NCBI GenBank assembly: GCA_945910005.1
Contig: OX246743.1
Location: forward strand, 3,771,444 to 3,835,443
Reading direction: 5' to 3'
DNA length: 64,000 nucleotides
Source: Isoperla grammatica
Lineage: Eukaryota > Arthropoda > Insecta > Plecoptera > Perlodidae
Shown here: one piece after another, positions 63,238-64,000 of the stretch
Numbering within the stretch: position 1 is the first letter of the stretch
How the letters are laid out: each line of letters starts with the position of its first letter
The notes under the pieces: generated by a model
Seen by the model: the letters and a program-made list of their open reading frames with translations, nothing else
The model's database searches: none
What the model was told of the DNA's origin: nothing
Position numbers and translations under genes: made by a program

Positions 63238-64000
63238 GTACGAGAGAAATTAATTCTACTTTCTAAAAGCATAAATCACTGCCATATTAACAAGAAACAA
63301 GGCGTTACAAACCGGTTTGAATTAAAACCAGCTTGTATGCTTGAACTAATTCCATTTAAATGCTCAATTGGATTGATATCAAAACAACTTGGCCGAAAAT
63401 CGACACGTTTAGGCTACCAATGTTTTAAAATCAGTTCTGACACGAAGCGATTGCACCACGCCGGTTTGAAGCGCCCTGGTGACATTAGTTTGGACAAGCG
63501 ATTGCACCACGCCGGTTTGAAATGCCTTGGTAGCTCTTCGGAATGAACAAACCTTGGTTTTTTACTTTTATACCAAACTCTAAATTCTGAACTAAAAAAG
63601 TTCCGAACTTCGAACTCGAACCGAACTTTTACAAATTGGTTTGAAAACTGAAATATTGTACAAATTCAGGAAGAAGGGGAAATTGTTACAACTGGATGGA
63701 CAGAGTTGTAAATGAATAGACCACATGGCCTAGGCGGTAATCCTTTTGTAATTGTTTCTGAACATTTATTTGAAATTGAATAGTGAATATATGTAGGCCT
63801 AGGTAGGTATAATATACTTTATTAAAGAAGGCGTTCATTGAAAGCATTCTGATTGAAACCAGGTGGAGACTAAGGATGGGCATCAATTCCAGATATGGGT
63901 ATCGATAATCGAAGGACAATTATCGTTATCGATTGATATCGTTTTTTTTTAAAATAACATCGCTCTCCTCGAGAGCGCCATTTCCGCCCCTGCTGTACCA
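63238..64000. other. downstream DNA to window edge, no further exon recognised
   Basis: It includes a direct repeat of about 37 bp at 63449-63520 (AAGCGATTGCACCACGCCGG, then TTTGAA, occurring twice), GAACTTCGAACTCGAACCG at 63604-63622, and a GATGGGCATC...ATCGATAATCG transposon-end-like stretch from 63875. A terminal exon of the cysteine-rich gene may lie beyond the window. Confidence 0.4.

Overview
The window is eukaryotic nuclear DNA, most likely from an arthropod. The reasons are multi-exon genes with GT/AG introns, TCAGT-type initiators with a downstream promoter element, scattered degenerate TTAGG-like repeats, Penelope-like and hAT-like transposons, and clear animal orthologues. The species cannot be named from this sequence.

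Layout. (1) 1-6216: most of one copy of a small RS-rich, two-zinc-finger gene. Its first intron holds about 20 copies of a 71-bp repeat; its first exon lies outside the window. The 3' flank carries a degraded hAT-like element and a 300-bp foldback. (2) 6217-33770: a satellite of 60-bp dimers and 32-bp monomers with nested larger duplications (periods of about 2.15 kb and about 11.59 kb). It contains 20 copies of a module that looks like a promoter plus first exon: initiator, downstream promoter element, E-box and ATGG directly before a perfect GTAAGT splice donor. (3) 33783-38793: the second, apparently complete copy of the zinc-finger gene, starting in the 21st module, followed by the same 3' flank. 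Units 1 and 2 end at the same base (6216 and 38793), so the period is about 32.6 kb. (4) 38794-42766: nested DNA transposons with target-site duplications, a tRNA-derived SINE and a 470-bp GAT microsatellite. (5) 42767-49480: a four-exon gene for a predicted secreted protein with a tandem 20-residue repeat; its first intron holds several foldback repeats. (6) 51771-54147: a three-exon orthologue of MOSMO (modulator of Smoothened), 167 residues. (7) 54700-58110: MITEs and a Penelope-like element broken by a MITE. (8) 59727-59906 (minus): the last exon of an enoyl-CoA hydratase/isomerase-fold protein. (9) 61593-63237: two exons of a cysteine-rich secreted protein, with a 27-bp minisatellite in the intron.

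The most interesting point is that splice phase links the satellite to the gene. Each embedded module ends ATGG|GTAAGT (phase 1), and both zinc-finger gene copies have an acceptor whose exon needs exactly one upstream base. Joined in this way they read ATG GAA in copy 2 and would read ATG GAT in copy 1. The array therefore appears to be an amplified set of alternative promoters and start exons for the zinc-finger gene, not inert satellite alone. Most long open frames in the window are artefacts of tandem repeats.
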